A DNA stretch of 64,000 nucleotides from contig NZ_CP058988.1 of NCBI RefSeq assembly GCF_019278565.1, positions 1,240,001-1,304,000 on the forward strand. Direction: 5' to 3'. Of this stretch, positions 27,242-35,845 are shown in pieces; the stretch's first letter is position 1; each line of letters opens with the position of its first letter. Origin of the DNA: Cellulophaga sp. HaHa_2_95 (GTDB lineage: Bacteria; Bacteroidota; Bacteroidia; Flavobacteriales; Flavobacteriaceae). The position numbers were made by a program, and so were the translations under genes. The notes under the pieces were generated by a model. That model was not told the origin of the DNA. It made no database searches and saw nothing but the letters and a program-made list of their open reading frames with translations.

Positions 27242-27922
27242 ATGGCGAATATTATAATTACAGGTTCTAGTAGAGGTATTGGTTTTGAAATGGCAAAATT
27301 GTTTGCCGATGAAGGACACCAAGTATTGGCTTTGTCTAGAAATGACAAACCTATTTTAGCTTTAAATCATCCTAATATCACCACATTTCCTTTTGATTTA
27401 TCATCGGCAAAAGATTTGGAAATTTTGCACGACTTTATTAATGCTACTTGGCAACAGGTAGATATTCTTATTAATAATGCAGGAATGCTCTTAAATAAAC
27501 CATTTTTAGAAATCTCTGAAGCGGAATTTGAGGCCGTATACCAGGTAAATGTTTTTGGCGTGGCTAGTATTACTAAGGCTGTTTTGCCAAAAATGCCTAA
27601 AACCGGTCATGTGGTTACCATAAGTTCTATGGGTGGCGTACAAGGAAGTTTGAAGTTTCCAGGCTTGGCGGCATATAGTTCTAGTAAAGCTGCAGTGATT
27701 ACCTTGACAGAGTTATGGGCAGAAGAATTTAAAGAATCTGGACCCTCATTTAATGTGTTGGCTTTAGGGGCGGTACAGACAGAAATGCTAGAAGAAGCTT
27801 TTCCAGGGTATCAAGCGCCAAATACCGCCTTGGAAATGGCTACGTATATTAAAGACTTTTCTTTAACAGGGAATAAATTTTATAACGGAAAACTACTTCA
27901 AGTAAGTAGTACTACCCCATAA
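27242..27922 (+). CDS. Short-chain dehydrogenase/reductase
   Basis: A 226-residue classical SDR. The cofactor motif TGSSRGIGFEMA (TGxxxGIG) is at residues 7-18, NNAG at about 80-83, and the catalytic set is Ser (TISSMGG, about 128), Tyr and Lys (YSSSKAA, about 147-151). The substrate is unknown. It starts 1 base after the M28 peptidase stop. Confidence 0.9.
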   Translation: MANIIITGSSRGIGFEMAKLFADEGHQVLALSRNDKPILALNHPNITTFPFDLSSAKDLEILHDFINATWQQVDILINNAGMLLNKPFLEISEAEFEAVYQVNVFGVASITKAVLPKMPKTGHVVTISSMGGVQGSLKFPGLAAYSSSKAAVITLTELWAEEFKESGPSFNVLALGAVQTEMLEEAFPGYQAPNTALEMATYIKDFSLTGNKFYNGKLLQVSSTTP

Positions 27923-28167
27923 TTGAATATATTTTTTATTTTTCTCACTAGCGCCGTATACTTAAGGCGTCTAAAATATCAGATTTAGCGTGTATACATA
28001 GGAGTACTATTTTTGGTATATTGAGAATTATTATAAAAAGAGTAGTAGTGGGTATGGAATTGTTAACATTTAACTATTTTCTATACCCATAGATTAAGAT
28101 TATATTATTTCTTCCGTTTATTGCTAGCACGAATATTTATTTTTGTTTTTTATCTTATTTTTGTTTT
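27923..28167. other. Intergenic region before the SprT-like gene
   Basis: A 245-base gene-free stretch. A GGGTATGGAA (28050-28059) and TTCTATACCC (28079-28088) pair form a 10-bp stem with one mismatch around a loop holding the palindrome GTTAAC. Two TATTTTTG boxes (28138-28145 and 28156-28163) precede the SprT-like start. Confidence 0.45.
28156..28163 (+). promoter_or_regulatory. TAnnTTTG element 4 bases before the SprT-like start
   Basis: TATTTTTG is followed by only 4 bases and then the ATG. A second copy 18 bases upstream (28138-28145) would give a short leader instead. No TTG lies 17-23 bases upstream of either, so these are -7 candidates only. Confidence 0.4.
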
Positions 28168-28770
28168 ATGCGTAAAACACTAGAAAAATACCTTCCTGAG
28201 CGTGCTGTTGCTTTATGCATCACCTTAATTAAGGATTATAGTGTTAATTTGAAAATAGTGAATCAACGGGTAACACGTCATGGTGACTATCGCAGATTAC
28301 CAGACGGTTCTCATAAGATTACCGTAAATGCATCCTTAAATAAGTATCGGTTTTTAATCACATTAGTACATGAAATAGCGCATTTAGTGGCTTTTGAAAA
28401 ATTTGGGCGTCAAATAAAACCACATGGATTAGAATGGAAACGAACTTTTCAAGGCCTTATGCTGCCTTTTATTCATCCAGATGTATTTCCAAATAAAGTA
28501 GTACCGCTAGTAGCAAACCATTTTAGAAACCCAAGTGCGAGTAGTGATACAGATGCGCGACTGTCATTGGCATTAAAACAGTACGACGAACAATTAAAGG
28601 AAAATTCTTACGTTTTTGAAATACCTATTGGGAGTATTTTTAGAATACATAATGGGAGAATTTTCAAAAAAGGAAACAGAAAAATAAAACGATACGAGTG
28701 CGCAGAATTGGCTACAGGTAAAATGTATTTATTTCAGCCAAATGCAGAAGTAGAACTAATAAAAGACTAA
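28168..28770 (+). CDS. SprT-like zinc metalloprotease domain protein
   Basis: A 200-residue SprT-like protein. HEIAHL at about residues 67-72 is the HExxH zinc site, and GLEWKRTF (about 90) is the conserved downstream segment that supplies the third ligand region (HGLEW). The C-terminal part (GSIFRIHNGRIFKKGNRKIK) is a small beta domain as in other SprT-like proteins. Relatives act on protein-DNA crosslinks in eukaryotes; the bacterial role is not established. It precedes manC by 4 bases. Confidence 0.85.
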   Translation: MRKTLEKYLPERAVALCITLIKDYSVNLKIVNQRVTRHGDYRRLPDGSHKITVNASLNKYRFLITLVHEIAHLVAFEKFGRQIKPHGLEWKRTFQGLMLPFIHPDVFPNKVVPLVANHFRNPSASSDTDARLSLALKQYDEQLKENSYVFEIPIGSIFRIHNGRIFKKGNRKIKRYECAELATGKMYLFQPNAEVELIKD

Positions 28771-28774
28771 GAAA

Positions 28775-29854
28775 ATGAACAAAAATTATTATGCCGTTTT
28801 AATGGCCGGAGGAGTAGGATCAAGATTTTGGCCTATTAGTACATCAGAAAATCCAAAACAGTTTCATGATATGTTAGGAACTGGTGATACACTAATTCAA
28901 AAAACATTCAAACGTTTAAATAAGTTTGTTCCTAAAGAGAACATTCTAATTTTAACCAATGAAAGGTATAATGATTTAGTTTTAGAACAATTGCCGCTTG
29001 TAAAGCAAGAGCAAGTTGTTTTAGAGCCGGCAATGCGTAATACGGCACCTTGTATTTTATATGCCGCACTAAAGATTCAGAAACAAAACCCTGATGCTGT
29101 CATGATTGTAGCGCCTAGTGATCACTGGATAGAAGACGAGGCAGCATTTGCAAAAGATGTGGAAGCCTGTTTTGATAAGTGTGAAAAAGAAGATGTGCTT
29201 TGTACGCTTGGAATTAAACCGACATTCCCTAACACAGGTTTTGGTTATATTGAGTTTGAAAAAGGTAGTGATGCGGGTTTAAAAAAAGTAAATCAGTTTA
29301 GAGAGAAGCCAGATTATGAAACTGCAAAAGAGTTTTTAGCACAAGGTAATTTTCTTTGGAACGCAGGGATCTTCATGTGGAGTGTTAAAACCATTGTAGA
29401 TGCGTTCAAGAATTTCCAGCCTACGCAGTATGCGCTATTTGAAAAGGGAATGAGTGTTTATAATACGGCAACAGAGCAAGAATTTATAAATGAAAACTAT
29501 CCTAAGGCAGAAAATATTTCCATCGATTATGCTATTTTAGAACAGTCGAAAAGTATCTATGTGAAACCAGCAACTTTTGATTGGAATGATTTAGGTACTT
29601 GGGGATCGCTATATGATAAATTAGATAAAGATAGCGATAACAATGCGGTGGTAAATAGCCAAGTTTTAAGTCAGGATGCCAGCGGTAATATGATACGCTC
29701 TCCTAAAGGAAAAGTGGTGGTGGTTGATGGATTAAATGATTACATCATCGTGGATAAAGAAGACGTGCTATTAATTTATCCAAAATCAAAAGAACAAGAC
29801 ATTAAGCAGGTACTTACAAAAGTAAAAGATAAGTTTGGTAAACAGTATACCTAA
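28775..29854 (+). CDS. manC: Mannose-1-phosphate guanylyltransferase
   Basis: A 359-residue nucleotidyltransferase making GDP-mannose from mannose 1-phosphate and GTP, for surface polysaccharide. The N-terminal signature VLMAGGVGSRFWPIS (about 8-22) and PKQF, the APSDHWI motif near 110, the FREKP segment near 172 and the WNAGIFMW motif near 191 are all present. It lacks the C-terminal isomerase domain of bifunctional enzymes (about 470 residues), so it is the short monofunctional type. Confidence 0.92.
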   Translation: MNKNYYAVLMAGGVGSRFWPISTSENPKQFHDMLGTGDTLIQKTFKRLNKFVPKENILILTNERYNDLVLEQLPLVKQEQVVLEPAMRNTAPCILYAALKIQKQNPDAVMIVAPSDHWIEDEAAFAKDVEACFDKCEKEDVLCTLGIKPTFPNTGFGYIEFEKGSDAGLKKVNQFREKPDYETAKEFLAQGNFLWNAGIFMWSVKTIVDAFKNFQPTQYALFEKGMSVYNTATEQEFINENYPKAENISIDYAILEQSKSIYVKPATFDWNDLGTWGSLYDKLDKDSDNNAVVNSQVLSQDASGNMIRSPKGKVVVVDGLNDYIIVDKEDVLLIYPKSKEQDIKQVLTKVKDKFGKQYT

Positions 29855-29857
29855 TAT

Positions 29858-31366
29858 ATGCAAGACGAATTAAATAAAGACCATGTTGCACCTAATAGTA
29901 ATGAAGGCGCAAAAGGCGAAGAGGTTAAAAAAGATTTTCAAGGCTTATTAGGGTCAACGAAGCAATTTTTATCTGAGTTACTAGATATCAGAAAAAATAC
30001 GGACCAAGAAGCTACTAGAGAATCTATCGTGGCTGATATTCCTTTCAAGGGCCATACATCTTGGATTCTAATCTGTTCTATCTTTATAGCGTCAATTGGG
30101 TTAAATGCAAACTCTACGGCCGTAGTTATCGGAGCCATGTTAATTTCGCCTTTGATGGGACCTATTTTAGGAATGGGCTTATCATTGGCTATTAATGATG
30201 TGGATACTTTACGCAGGTCTTTAAAGAATTTTGGAGTTATGGTGGTCTTGAGTATTCTTACCGCCTTTTTATTCTTTAAATTTTTCCCTTTACGGGATGA
30301 GTCCTCCGAGCTTTTAGCACGTACTGCTCCAGATATTCGTGATGTTTTAATTGCTTTTTTCGGGGGGTTAGCGTTAGTTATTGCTAGGGCTAAAAAAGGT
30401 ACTATAGCCAGTGTGATTTTTGGTGTTGCCATTGCTACAGCCTTAATGCCACCACTATGTACGGTAGGTTTTGGACTAGCTATTGGCAATTGGGATTACG
30501 CTACAGGTGCCATGTATTTGTTTACGATTAATACCATTTTCATAGGCCTAGCAACATTTTTAGTGATTAAGATTTTAGGCTTTCCAATGGTTCGTTACGC
30601 CAATTCTCAGCGTAGAAGAACCATTGCTAGATTGGCCTCTTTAGTGGCTGTCCTAGTTATGATCCCTGCTAGTTTTACGTTTTTTCAGGCTTGGAAAGAA
30701 TCAAAGTTTAAGAGTGAGGCGCAAAGCTTTATTGCAGATAATGTAGTGAAATATCAGTTTTCAGGAAACGGAATGTTCTTACAGAATTTCACCAATATTG
30801 AATATCATGGTAATGACAAGAACTTTTTTGATATGATTTTTAGTAGTAAAACTAAGAACACAAAATCTTCTATAGAACTTATGTTTATGGGAGAAGAACT
30901 TGTTCCTGACAATATTATTGCTAGTTGGGAGTCTATAAAAAATGAAGAGTATCCTGAATTAGAGGGTACCGACTTAAAGATTATTCAAGGATCTAAAAAT
31001 GAGGCTGTAGATCAGTTTAAGTATGTAAATGAACTCTACGAATCTAAGAAGGCAGAATTGTTGTCAAAAGATCAACGTATTAAAATTTTAGAAGAAGATT
31101 TAACTAAGCTAAATAAACTAAAAATAGCTCAAATTCCTTTTGAAGATATCAGTGCTGAAGCAAAAGTGAATTACAAAGGGTTAGCTTCATTGAGCTATTC
31201 GTATACCATTAAAACAGACTTTAAAAAATTAGATACAATTCCTGTTTTTGAAGTGAACTGGGAAAAAGGGGTTAAAAAATCTCAAGCCGAAGAAGAAACC
31301 AAAAAAATTACTGAATGGTTAAAGCTGAGGTTGAAAAATCCTAAAATAGAAGTGAAAGAGCAATAA
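29858..31366 (+). CDS. DUF389-family membrane protein
   Basis: A 502-residue protein. A hydrophilic N-terminus of about 65 residues is followed by six or so membrane segments: HTSWILICSIFIASIGLNAN, then the DUF389 hallmark STAVVIGAMLISPLMGPILGMG (about 85-106), and further spans to about 280. A long soluble C-terminal domain (about 290-502) includes a lysine-rich coiled-coil stretch near 395-420. The family's role is unknown. It starts 3 bases after manC. Confidence 0.85.
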   Translation: MQDELNKDHVAPNSNEGAKGEEVKKDFQGLLGSTKQFLSELLDIRKNTDQEATRESIVADIPFKGHTSWILICSIFIASIGLNANSTAVVIGAMLISPLMGPILGMGLSLAINDVDTLRRSLKNFGVMVVLSILTAFLFFKFFPLRDESSELLARTAPDIRDVLIAFFGGLALVIARAKKGTIASVIFGVAIATALMPPLCTVGFGLAIGNWDYATGAMYLFTINTIFIGLATFLVIKILGFPMVRYANSQRRRTIARLASLVAVLVMIPASFTFFQAWKESKFKSEAQSFIADNVVKYQFSGNGMFLQNFTNIEYHGNDKNFFDMIFSSKTKNTKSSIELMFMGEELVPDNIIASWESIKNEEYPELEGTDLKIIQGSKNEAVDQFKYVNELYESKKAELLSKDQRIKILEEDLTKLNKLKIAQIPFEDISAEAKVNYKGLASLSYSYTIKTDFKKLDTIPVFEVNWEKGVKKSQAEEETKKITEWLKLRLKNPKIEVKEQ

Positions 31367-31368
31367 AA

Positions 31369-32136
31369 TTAATTACGTTCTTCAATATACATTTGACGTA
31401 CTTTTTTGAATAACTCTGAAGAATATACAAAATCGGTAACGGCAGCGTTATCGGTTTTAAAGATTTCTTTATTAGTGCCTTCCCATTCTTTCAATCCATT
31501 CTTCAGAAATAAAATCTTCTGACCTATTTCCATCACAGAATTCATATCATGGGTGTTAATCACCGTAGTAATATCATACTCCTCGGTAATTTCTTGAATA
31601 AGATTATCTATTAAGATTGCCGTTTTTGGATCCAAACCAGAGTTAGGCTCATCACAAAATAAATATTTAGGGTTCATAACAATAGCACGTGCTATTGCGA
31701 CCCTTTTTTGCATTCCACCAGATATTTCAGAAGGGTATTTGTTATGCGCGTCTATTAAGTTAACGCGCTTTAAAACAATATTTACCCGATCTTCCATTTC
31801 AGATTTAGATTGCTTGGTAAACATTTCTAAAGGAAAAGTAACATTTCCTTCTACGGTCATAGAATCAAACAAGGCACTGCCTTGAAAAACCATGCCCATT
31901 TCTTGACGTAAATCTCTTTTTTCATCACCAGACAAGCTAGAGTAAGTTCTTCCGTCATAACAGATAGATCCTTCTTCAGGTTCAAATAGCCCTAATAAAC
32001 ATTTCAAAAAAACGGTTTTGCCAGATCCACTCTGTCCAATAATTAGATTAGTTTTTCCTTTTTCAAATTGCGTAGTAACTCCTTTTAAGATTTTAGACTC
32101 CCCGAAAGATTTATGTATATCGTTTACTTCTATCAT
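31369..32136 (-). CDS. mlaF: ABC transporter ATP-binding protein, MlaF type
   Basis: The start is the ATG at 32134-32136 (MIEVNDIHKSFG), which overlaps the mlaE stop by one base; the longer frame above it is inside mlaE. The 255-residue ATPase has Walker A GQSGSGKT (about 35-42), Q-loop MGMVFQGS, signature SGGMQKR and Walker B YLFCDEP. With MlaE it should move phospholipids or related lipids across the envelope. No MCE substrate-binding gene (mlaD) is adjacent. Confidence 0.9.
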   Translation of the reverse strand: MIEVNDIHKSFGESKILKGVTTQFEKGKTNLIIGQSGSGKTVFLKCLLGLFEPEEGSICYDGRTYSSLSGDEKRDLRQEMGMVFQGSALFDSMTVEGNVTFPLEMFTKQSKSEMEDRVNIVLKRVNLIDAHNKYPSEISGGMQKRVAIARAIVMNPKYLFCDEPNSGLDPKTAILIDNLIQEITEEYDITTVINTHDMNSVMEIGQKILFLKNGLKEWEGTNKEIFKTDNAAVTDFVYSSELFKKVRQMYIEERN

Positions 32137-32873
32137 TATCCTAGTAATAATTGCGTTAGTACATAATTTACAATAATGATCACAACACTCGTCCATACAA
32201 ACGATGTGGTACTGGCTTTACCAACTTCTAGCGCGCCACCTTTCATATAGTAGCCATGAAAGGAAGGTATCGTCGCTATTATAAAGGCAAAAATGATCGT
32301 TTTTATAAAGGAATAGGTCACATGAAAAGGAATAAAATCTAATTGAATACCTTCAACGAAATCGGCACTCGTACTGAATCCGCCAAATACACCAGCAATC
32401 CAACCACCAAAAATACCTACATACATGGCTATTGCAATAGCGAATGGATATAAGCATAAAGCTATAATTTTAGGAAAAACCAAGTAGTTTAAAGAGTTAA
32501 CACCCATCACTTCTAAAGCATCTATCTGCTCTGTTACGCGCATCGTGCCAATACTAGAAGTAATATAGGATCCTACTTTACCAGCCATAATAATAGAAGT
32601 AAAGGTAGGGGCGAATTCTAAAATTACCGATTGTCTCGTGGCAAAACCAATAAGATTTCTTGGGATCAATGGGTTCGTCATATTTAAGGCGGTTTGTATG
32701 GCGACAACACCTCCAATAAAGAATGATATAAATATGATGATTCCTAAAGAGCCGTAAATAAGTTCATCGATCTCTTTAAGAATAAGTGATTTCATTATTC
32801 TCCACTTTGTAGGTTTCTTAAAAACCTCACGTATCATAATAAAATAACTGCCAATGGATGCTAGGTAGTTCAT
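32136..32873 (-). CDS. mlaE: ABC transporter permease, MlaE type
   Basis: A 245-residue inner-membrane permease of the MlaE/YrbE family. Typical features are the amphipathic start, a first span GSLGIIIFISFFIGGVVAIQTA (about 37-58), the conserved FAPTFTSIIMAGKVGSYITSSIGTM block and VTEQIDALEVMGVNSLNYLV. About five hydrophobic segments are visible. It is the first gene of mlaE-mlaF; the next upstream gene is pafA on the other strand. Confidence 0.92.
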   Translation of the reverse strand: MNYLASIGSYFIMIREVFKKPTKWRIMKSLILKEIDELIYGSLGIIIFISFFIGGVVAIQTALNMTNPLIPRNLIGFATRQSVILEFAPTFTSIIMAGKVGSYITSSIGTMRVTEQIDALEVMGVNSLNYLVFPKIIALCLYPFAIAIAMYVGIFGGWIAGVFGGFSTSADFVEGIQLDFIPFHVTYSFIKTIIFAFIIATIPSFHGYYMKGGALEVGKASTTSFVWTSVVIIIVNYVLTQLLLG

Positions 32874-33072
32874 TAATTAATAGAATCTAGTTGATGTAAA
32901 AATAATAATATTAAACCGTTTGTAACTTGTTATTGTAAGAAAAGAAAAAAGAAGTACATAAGCCGCTATTTTCATCTCTTTTTATTTTAGTAACTTTCTT
33001 AGGTTGGATTTAACTTTTAATTCAATTATAAAATTATTTATTTCTTTACTTTTAGCACTTAAATTATTTCTG

Positions 33073-34758
33073 ATGAATTATAAGAATTCTGCTGTAGGTT
33101 TATTTACAGCATTTATGTGCTTCACGAGTGTTGCAGTGTTAGCACAACGAAAATCAAAAAAAGATAAAGAAGAGAAAACGGTCCTGACAGCTCCCTTTGT
33201 ACGACCAAAATTGGTCGTGGGGATTGTTGTAGATCAAATGCGTTATGATTACTTAACGCGCTTTTATGATCAGTATGGTGATGGTGGTTTCAAACGTTTA
33301 ATGAATGAAGGTTTTAATTGCAAAAACAATCATTTTAATTATGCGCCAACATACACGGGGCCAGGTCATGCCTCTGTATATACAGGTACGACACCAGCAA
33401 CACATGGTATAATAGGAAATAACTGGTATGATAAACAAATAGACAAAGAAGTGTATTGTGTCTCTGATGCAACGTATAGTTCTGTAGGAACTACTTCAAA
33501 TGCAGGGCAAGTTTCTCCTTTTCAAAATGCAGTAACTACCGTAACTGATGAGCTGCGTTTGCATACACAGATGAGAGGTAAAGTAATAGGAATAGCACTT
33601 AAAGATAGAGGTGCCGTTTTACCAGCAGGACACACGGCAAATGCTGCATATTGGTTTCATGGCAAAGATGAAGGACGTTGGATTACCAGTAGTTTTTACA
33701 GAACCGATTTGCCAAAATGGGTATTAGATTTCAATGCATCTGGGAAAGCAACGTCTTATAAAAAACCTTGGAATACTTTAAAAAGTATAGATTCTTATGT
33801 AGAAAGCGGAACAGATGATAATGCTTATGAAGGAAAATTTAAAGGAGAAGTAAACTCTTCTTTTCCTCATGATATTCCTGCGCTTTGGGATGAAAATGGT
33901 CAGTATGACCTTATTAAAGCTACGCCTTATGGGAATAGCCTAACGGCAGATTTTGCTATTGCAGCTTTAGATGGGGAGAATTTAGGAGCCGATGCTATTA
34001 CCGATTTTCTTGCAGTTAGTTTTTCAAGTACGGACTATGTAGGTCATATGTATGGGGTTAACTCTAAAGAGGTAGAAGATACCTACTTGCATTTAGATGC
34101 AGATTTGGAACGCTTATTAACGACCCTTGATGATAAGGTTGGAGTAGGAGCATATACGGTGTTTTTAACAGCTGATCATGCCGCAGTAGATGTGCCTTCT
34201 TATCTTAAGGATCAAAAGGTACCGGCAGGTTATACCGATAGTAAAGCGGTAAAAGAGAAGTTTGCTGCGTTCTTAAAGTATACGTATGGTACGGAAGATA
34301 TTGTAAAAAATATCTCTAATAGTCAAGTATTCTTAGATTATAAGATTGTAAAGAATTTAGATTTAGAATTAAGAGAAGTAGAAGAGCAGATTGCTAATGA
34401 GTTCATGTCATATGGTATCTATGAGCGGGTATTTACAGCGCAGCAAATGTTAGAGAATAACTATACACATGGAGTTCCTTACATTATTCAAAACGGATAT
34501 AATCCGCAACGTTCTGGAGATGTTATGTTGGTATTAAAACCCAATTACATTCAATATGGTACTACAGGGTCTACGCATGGTTCTCCTTATAAGTATGATA
34601 CACATGTTCCTTTATTGTTTTTTGGTCAGGGAATAAAACAAGGGGCTACAGTAGCTCCTACAGAAATTCCAGATATTGCACCGACAATATCGGTAATGCT
34701 AGGTATTGCTTTCCCTAATGGCACTACAGGAAAGCCAATTGCAGAAGTTTTAAAATAA
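33073..34758 (+). CDS. pafA: PafA-type alkaline phosphatase
   Basis: The start is the ATG at 33073 (MNYKNSAVGLFTAF), giving a signal peptide that ends at VLAQ; an in-frame TTG at 33004 only adds a second hydrophobic stretch. The 561-residue exported phosphomonoesterase belongs to the alkaline phosphatase superfamily. VVDQMRYDYL has the first metal Asp, and PTYTGPGHASVYTGTTP contains the Thr nucleophile of PafA enzymes. SSTDYVGHMYG and LTADHAAVDVP supply the other metal ligands, with STHGSPYKYDTHVPLLFFG near the end. Its last codons overlap the convergent glycosyltransferase gene. Confidence 0.92.
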   Translation: MNYKNSAVGLFTAFMCFTSVAVLAQRKSKKDKEEKTVLTAPFVRPKLVVGIVVDQMRYDYLTRFYDQYGDGGFKRLMNEGFNCKNNHFNYAPTYTGPGHASVYTGTTPATHGIIGNNWYDKQIDKEVYCVSDATYSSVGTTSNAGQVSPFQNAVTTVTDELRLHTQMRGKVIGIALKDRGAVLPAGHTANAAYWFHGKDEGRWITSSFYRTDLPKWVLDFNASGKATSYKKPWNTLKSIDSYVESGTDDNAYEGKFKGEVNSSFPHDIPALWDENGQYDLIKATPYGNSLTADFAIAALDGENLGADAITDFLAVSFSSTDYVGHMYGVNSKEVEDTYLHLDADLERLLTTLDDKVGVGAYTVFLTADHAAVDVPSYLKDQKVPAGYTDSKAVKEKFAAFLKYTYGTEDIVKNISNSQVFLDYKIVKNLDLELREVEEQIANEFMSYGIYERVFTAQQMLENNYTHGVPYIIQNGYNPQRSGDVMLVLKPNYIQYGTTGSTHGSPYKYDTHVPLLFFGQGIKQGATVAPTEIPDIAPTISVMLGIAFPNGTTGKPIAEVLK

Positions 34759-35604
34759 CTGCTTTTTAATTCCTTGCCATCTCAGGTTACGAATAAATTT
34801 ACCCTCTTCTGGATGTACCATGAAGGGGGTTTTTTGTTTTTTAGCATGGAAATACCCCTTCATATTATCAAAAAAGGCGTGTAGCTTTCGCTGCTTCATA
34901 GCCATTTTTAAAGATGCGATAAAGGTAATGGTGAATCCATATTGCATGGTGTACATTGCTTTCCCTTGGAGCTGTTTGGCTTTCTTATTGTAAGCATTAC
35001 CTGTTGGGCGTAAATGTTTCACATTTAAACCTTCTAATGTAATAATATCAAAACCATGAAACTGGGCCAACAATTCATCAACAGTATCCCAGCCCATAGC
35101 ATTTTTGAGTCCACCTATAGCTGTATAGCAAGCCTTAGAGTAGGCTTTAAAGGCACCTCTTACGTGTTTTTTGTGCATCGGGTGGTTCAGTTGCCAATCT
35201 CCTGATTTAGTCTCTTCAAATACAAAACCACCCACCACACCAGCGGTATTGTTAGTTTCAAATACGGAGGCTACCTCAGAAAAATAATTATGCGGAAGTA
35301 TTAAATCAGCATCTAGCTTTACAATAAAGTCATACGCATTATCTAAGAGTTGTGTTCCTTTAGTAAAGGCATTGATAACTTTACTTCCAGGCATGTGTTC
35401 TGTAGAGGAGAGCGTATTTAGTTTCGTTATAAACGGATATTGCGCGGTAAATTGATCAATAATCATTTCCGTATGGTCTGTAGAGTTATCATTCACCACA
35501 ATTACTTTTTCAGGTAAGAGAGTTTGCAATACTAAAGACTGCAAAGTTCCTTCTAAAAAATCTTGCTCATTATGTGCGGGAATAACTACGTAATACTTCA
35601 TCAA
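34750..35604 (-). CDS. Family 2 glycosyltransferase
   Basis: A 284-residue GT-A fold enzyme. It begins VVIPAHNEQDFLEGTLQSL, with the nucleotide-binding Asp in VNDNSTD (about 38-44) and the metal-binding DADL motif near 97. No membrane segments are obvious, so it is probably cytoplasmic or peripheral. A start at the second ATG (35601) is equally possible. The acceptor is unknown. It ends convergent with pafA, sharing 9 bases. Confidence 0.85.
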   Translation of the reverse strand: MMKYYVVIPAHNEQDFLEGTLQSLVLQTLLPEKVIVVNDNSTDHTEMIIDQFTAQYPFITKLNTLSSTEHMPGSKVINAFTKGTQLLDNAYDFIVKLDADLILPHNYFSEVASVFETNNTAGVVGGFVFEETKSGDWQLNHPMHKKHVRGAFKAYSKACYTAIGGLKNAMGWDTVDELLAQFHGFDIITLEGLNVKHLRPTGNAYNKKAKQLQGKAMYTMQYGFTITFIASLKMAMKQRKLHAFFDNMKGYFHAKKQKTPFMVHPEEGKFIRNLRWQGIKKQLF

Positions 35605-35734
35605 TTTTTTAAGGCTTAAGGTGTAAATATCTAATTATTATTTTGCTTTTTGTCGAAGCTGAATTACCTAAAAATGAAATTTGCGGACAAAAAAATCAGT
35701 TTTTTTAGGTCAAATATCGGATTAAAAACCCTTT

Positions 35735-35756
35735 TTTTCGATGAAATACACCTTTT
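35735..35756 (+). promoter_or_regulatory. Motif shared with the luxR upstream region (copy 1)
   Basis: TTTTCGATGAAAT...CACCTTTT lies 90 bases upstream of the PD40 gene start. A close relative (TTTTCGA-N2-AAAT-N3-CACCTTTT) is at 39120-39143 upstream of the LuxR-type gene, in the same orientation. The function is unknown; a regulator-binding site is inferred. Confidence 0.3.
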
Positions 35757-35845
35757 TCGTAAAAACCTATGATTTTTTATTAGTTATTCTCTAGGAATAA
35801 ATAGTGAATTTTGTCGAAGATATTAACCCCTTTATCGAAATAGTT

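Noticed and set aside
29938..30489. A 183-codon minus-strand frame inside the DUF389 gene
   Set aside because: It is a shadow of a well-supported gene on the plus strand; composition and context show no gene.
32137..32196. Upstream extension of the mlaF frame
   Set aside because: It lies inside mlaE in another frame and has no ABC-family similarity; the ATG overlapping the mlaE stop is the usual arrangement.
33004..33072. In-frame TTG upstream extension of pafA
   Set aside because: It adds a second hydrophobic segment in front of a normal signal peptide; the ATG at 33073 is more plausible.
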